64,000 nucleotides of DNA. It comes from an uncultured Algibacter sp. (GTDB taxonomy: Bacteria; Bacteroidota; Bacteroidia; Flavobacteriales; Flavobacteriaceae). Position 1 is the first letter of the stretch. Every line of letters starts with the position of its first letter. Position numbers and translations under genes: made by a program. The notes beneath the pieces are model-generated. The model was given only the letters and a program-made list of their open reading frames with translations, was not told where the DNA came from and made no database searches. Where the stretch lies: NCBI RefSeq assembly GCF_947495675.1, contig NZ_CANLZX010000004.1, positions 174,887 to 238,886 on the forward strand, in the 5' to 3' direction. Of the stretch, positions 61,816-64,000 are shown piece by piece.

Positions 61816-62712
61816 TTATTTTCTAGGGTGGTATTTCTCTACAACTTTAGTTAAATGGCTTTTATCAAGGTGCACATAGATTTCGGTTGTTGTAATACTT
61901 TCATGGCCCAACATAAGTTGGATAGAACGTAAATCTGCATCATTCTCTAAAAGGTGCGTTGCAAACGAATGTCTAAAAGTATGTGGAGATATGTTTTTTT
62001 TGAGTTCTATTTTTTCAGCCAATTGTTTTATTATAGTAAATATCATGGCTCTGGTTAATTGTTTTCCTCGTCTATTTAAAAAGAGAGTATCTTCATGTCC
62101 AGGTTTTATATTTAAATGAATTCTAATTTCATTTCTATAAATATTAATGTATTTCTGTGTTATGTTTATAATAGGTACAAAACGTTGTTTGTCTCCTTTA
62201 CCAGTAACCTTTATAAAGCCCTCTTCAAAAAATAAATCTGATATTTTAAGATTTATTAATTCACTTACACGTAATCCGCAACCATATAAGGTTTCTAACA
62301 TAGCTCTATTGCGTTCGCCTTCTGGTTTACTTAAATCTATAGCTTTTATAATTTGATCTATTTCTTCTTCAGATAATGTATCAGGAAGTTTCCTTCCAAT
62401 TTTAGGCGATTCAATAAGTTCTAATGGGTTGTCTTTTCTGTAATCTTCAAAAACTAAATAATTAAAAAAACTGCGTAAGCCAGATATTAATCTTGATTGT
62501 GATCTGGGATTAACTGTTTTAGCAATATCGTGAATAAATTTTTGAATAATTTCAGATGTAATATTTATAGGAGAAAAAGTGATGTTATTAGTTTTAACAA
62601 AGTGTATTAATTTTTTAACATCTAATGCATAATTGTCGATAGAGTTTTTAGATAACCCTCGCTCTATTTTAAGGTATAATTGGTAATCTTTTAAAGCGTT
62701 TTGCCATTTCAT
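61816..62712 (-). CDS. xerD: Site-specific tyrosine recombinase XerD
   Basis: The 298-residue protein has an N-terminal core-binding domain (about 1-90) and a catalytic domain with Arg148 (GCGLRVSELI), Lys172 (TGKGDKQR), His244 and Arg247 (SPHTFRHSFATHLL), His270 (LGHESITTT) and the nucleophile Tyr279 (TEIYVHLDK). With XerC it resolves chromosome dimers at dif. XerC is not in the window, and I did not see a convincing dif site here. It is convergent with rny. Confidence 0.93.
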   Translation of the reverse strand: MKWQNALKDYQLYLKIERGLSKNSIDNYALDVKKLIHFVKTNNITFSPINITSEIIQKFIHDIAKTVNPRSQSRLISGLRSFFNYLVFEDYRKDNPLELIESPKIGRKLPDTLSEEEIDQIIKAIDLSKPEGERNRAMLETLYGCGLRVSELINLKISDLFFEEGFIKVTGKGDKQRFVPIINITQKYINIYRNEIRIHLNIKPGHEDTLFLNRRGKQLTRAMIFTIIKQLAEKIELKKNISPHTFRHSFATHLLENDADLRSIQLMLGHESITTTEIYVHLDKSHLTKVVEKYHPRK

Positions 62713-62934
62713 AATTGTAAATGTAGTTAAATATCAAGAATATACAATTTAGATTAATGCCTAATTCTATATGTAAACACTATAAATTGTTAATAACTTA
62801 AAATTTAAATTATTGATTATAAATTGGTTATGTTTTAGTGTTGATTAAATTGTTGATAACCATAGGCGATTTGTAGTATTTTAAAAAAAAATGATGTTTA
62901 TTTGTTATAATCAAACTAAAAACATATTAAAATT

Positions 62935-63417
62935 ATGAAAAAATTATTATTATTTGCTGCTATTGTAGTAATGGGATTAACAAGTGTTAATGCACAAGAA
63001 CAAGCTATTAAAGCAAATCCAATTGGTTTAGCATTTGGTGTTGCTAATGCAGGTTATGAGTTTTCAACTAACGAAAGTCAAACAGCTACTATTTCTGGAT
63101 TATATTACAACATTTCTGATGTTTCAGGTTTTGGATTAGGTGCTGAGTATAGATTCTATTTTTCAAGTAATGAAGCTTTAAATGGTTGGCACGCAGGACC
63201 TTCTGTGGGTTATCTTTCGCTTGAAGATGATTTTAATAACTCAGCTAGTTTTTTTACTTTAGGAGGTGAAATTGGGCATCAATGGATTTTAGGAGAGCAT
63301 TTCTTAATTGATACATTTGCAGGTATTGGTTATTTAGCAGGAAGTTCAGATGACTTAGCTGTTTCATTAAGTTCTGCTACTATTAGTATAGGTGTTTCTT
63401 TGGGTTATGCTTGGTAG
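62935..63417 (+). CDS. Small outer-membrane beta-barrel protein
   Basis: The 160-residue protein has a signal peptide (about 1-20, ending TSVNAQ) and regular beta strands (GLYYNISDVSGFGLGAEYRF, FFTLGGEIGHQWILGEHFLI) ending in GYAW. This is the layout of a small barrel of the outer membrane (DUF3575/OmpX-like). No ligand is known. It ends with a terminator at 63438. Confidence 0.78.
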   Translation: MKKLLLFAAIVVMGLTSVNAQEQAIKANPIGLAFGVANAGYEFSTNESQTATISGLYYNISDVSGFGLGAEYRFYFSSNEALNGWHAGPSVGYLSLEDDFNNSASFFTLGGEIGHQWILGEHFLIDTFAGIGYLAGSSDDLAVSLSSATISIGVSLGYAW

Positions 63418-63437
63418 TTACTTATAAAACAATATTA

Positions 63438-63464
63438 AAGGAAGCATTACTGCTTCCTTTTTTT
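63438..63464 (+). terminator. Terminator after the small OMP gene
   Basis: AAGGAAGCA (63438-63446) pairs with TGCTTCCTT (63451-63459), followed by a T-run to 63464. It lies 21 nt after the stop. Confidence 0.85.
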
Positions 63465-63597
63465 ATACACTTACTTATAGAAGACCTGTTGTTTAATTCG
63501 TAAAACATGATTAATACCTATATATAGGTTAAGTGCATAAAAAAATAATATTTTATAGATTTATAAACCAAATAATATAAAATTGAACTTATTTCTT

Positions 63598-64000
63598 ATG
63601 AAAAAAATATTTTTTATTGCCGCTCTTTTAGTATTCGGACTAAAGAGTGTAAATGCTCAAGGAGAATTTAATGTAGGAGTTAATCTAGGTTTACCAGTTA
63701 CTGCCAATCCATGGACATTTAATGCTACCTTAGATGTTAGTTATTTGTGGACTGCAGGAGAAAATTTTAAAGCTGGTTTTGCAACAGGTTTTTCTAATTC
63801 ATTTGGAAAAACTACAGATAATGGAATTGGATATTTTTATTTTCCTGATGTTCAGTTTTTGCCTATTGCTGTTGCTACTCGTTTCACTATTTCAAATGCG
63901 TTTACTTTAGGAGCAGATTTAGGTCATGCTATTGGTATTAATGAAGGTAATGATGGCGGGTTTTATTATGCGCCAAGAGCTCAGTATAGTATAAGTAAAG
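63598..64000 (+). CDS. Outer-membrane beta-barrel protein, N-terminal part (cut by window end)
   Basis: ATG 63598 starts a frame that runs off the right edge. The signal peptide (KKIFFIAALLVFGLKSVNAQ) closely resembles that of the 62935 gene, and the body (GEFNVGVNLGLPVT, LDVSYLWTAGENFKAGF) is again a beta-barrel. Thus the two genes are probably a related tandem pair of outer-membrane proteins, separated by a terminator. Only about 134 residues are visible. Confidence 0.72.
   Translation, partial: MKKIFFIAALLVFGLKSVNAQGEFNVGVNLGLPVTANPWTFNATLDVSYLWTAGENFKAGFATGFSNSFGKTTDNGIGYFYFPDVQFLPIAVATRFTISNAFTLGADLGHAIGINEGNDGGFYYAPRAQYSISK

Overview
The window looks like chromosomal DNA of a marine-type member of the Flavobacteriaceae (Bacteroidota). 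The reasons are the very AT-rich composition, the lack of clear Shine-Dalgarno sequences, several -7 boxes of the form TAnnTTTG, type IX secretion cargo proteins with both type A and type B sorting domains, a TonB-dependent receptor, and many families typical of flavobacteria (DUF4294, DUF6048/DUF6452, DUF6768, CCC-motif membrane protein). I cannot fix the genus. I saw no rRNA or tRNA genes, no CRISPR array, no transposase and no prophage.

Layout. 1-12.9 kb is a short-chain carboxylate module: an outer-membrane barrel (cut by the window edge), a DUF4212/sodium:solute symporter pair, a symporter-type sensor kinase with its own small membrane partner and a receiver-only response regulator, propionyl-CoA and acetyl-CoA synthetases, and, convergent to them, a DnaQ-like exonuclease and a cNMP/CBS/DUF294 protein. 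12.9-18.3 kb holds an FAH-family enzyme, an ABC exporter, a DinB-like protein, a Bcr/CflA-type MFS pump and a one-domain DEAD-box-like protein. 18.4-24 kb has a TPR/LuxR-type regulator and a three-gene acyl-CoA (probably propionyl-CoA) carboxylase. 24-29.9 kb has PrsW, YceI, NUDIX, a large T9SS type B protein and an M42 peptidase.

29.9-31.6 kb is the accessory spot: a G-rich dispersed repeat, then a 1.39-kb unit carrying one outer-membrane protein gene between two hairpin-forming ends with inverted termini. 31.7-36.8 kb is ordinary (DUF4294, hemolysin III, GNAT, DUF4268, ZIP, two methyltransferases). 36.9-44.4 kb has small or poorly known genes, the DUF6048-DUF6452-rlmD cluster and an overlapping SRPBCC/sigma factor/DUF6768 trio. 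44.4-57.4 kb has a TM-helix channel, ornithine aminotransferase with a cysteine-rich insert, small membrane proteins, T9SS cargo, Smr, a calcium-repeat lipoprotein, cysteine desulfurase and a TonB receptor. 57.4-64 kb has M23 peptidase, a coiled-coil protein, zapA, a 6S RNA candidate, rny, xerD and two small outer-membrane proteins.

How the genes work together. The first 13 kb would take up acetate and propionate, sense a related substrate, activate both acids to CoA thioesters and possibly adjust the process through the DUF294/exonuclease pair. The carboxylase at 20-24 kb would carry propionyl-CoA on to methylmalonyl-CoA.

The least explained signals are the hairpin-flanked unit at 30175-31560, a family of dispersed G-rich repeats whose ends co-vary (10.07, 29.94 and 35.48 kb, perhaps 13.64 kb), a nested hairpin at 20173-20264, and a 26-bp copy of a NUDIX-box coding segment stranded in a spacer at 24827.
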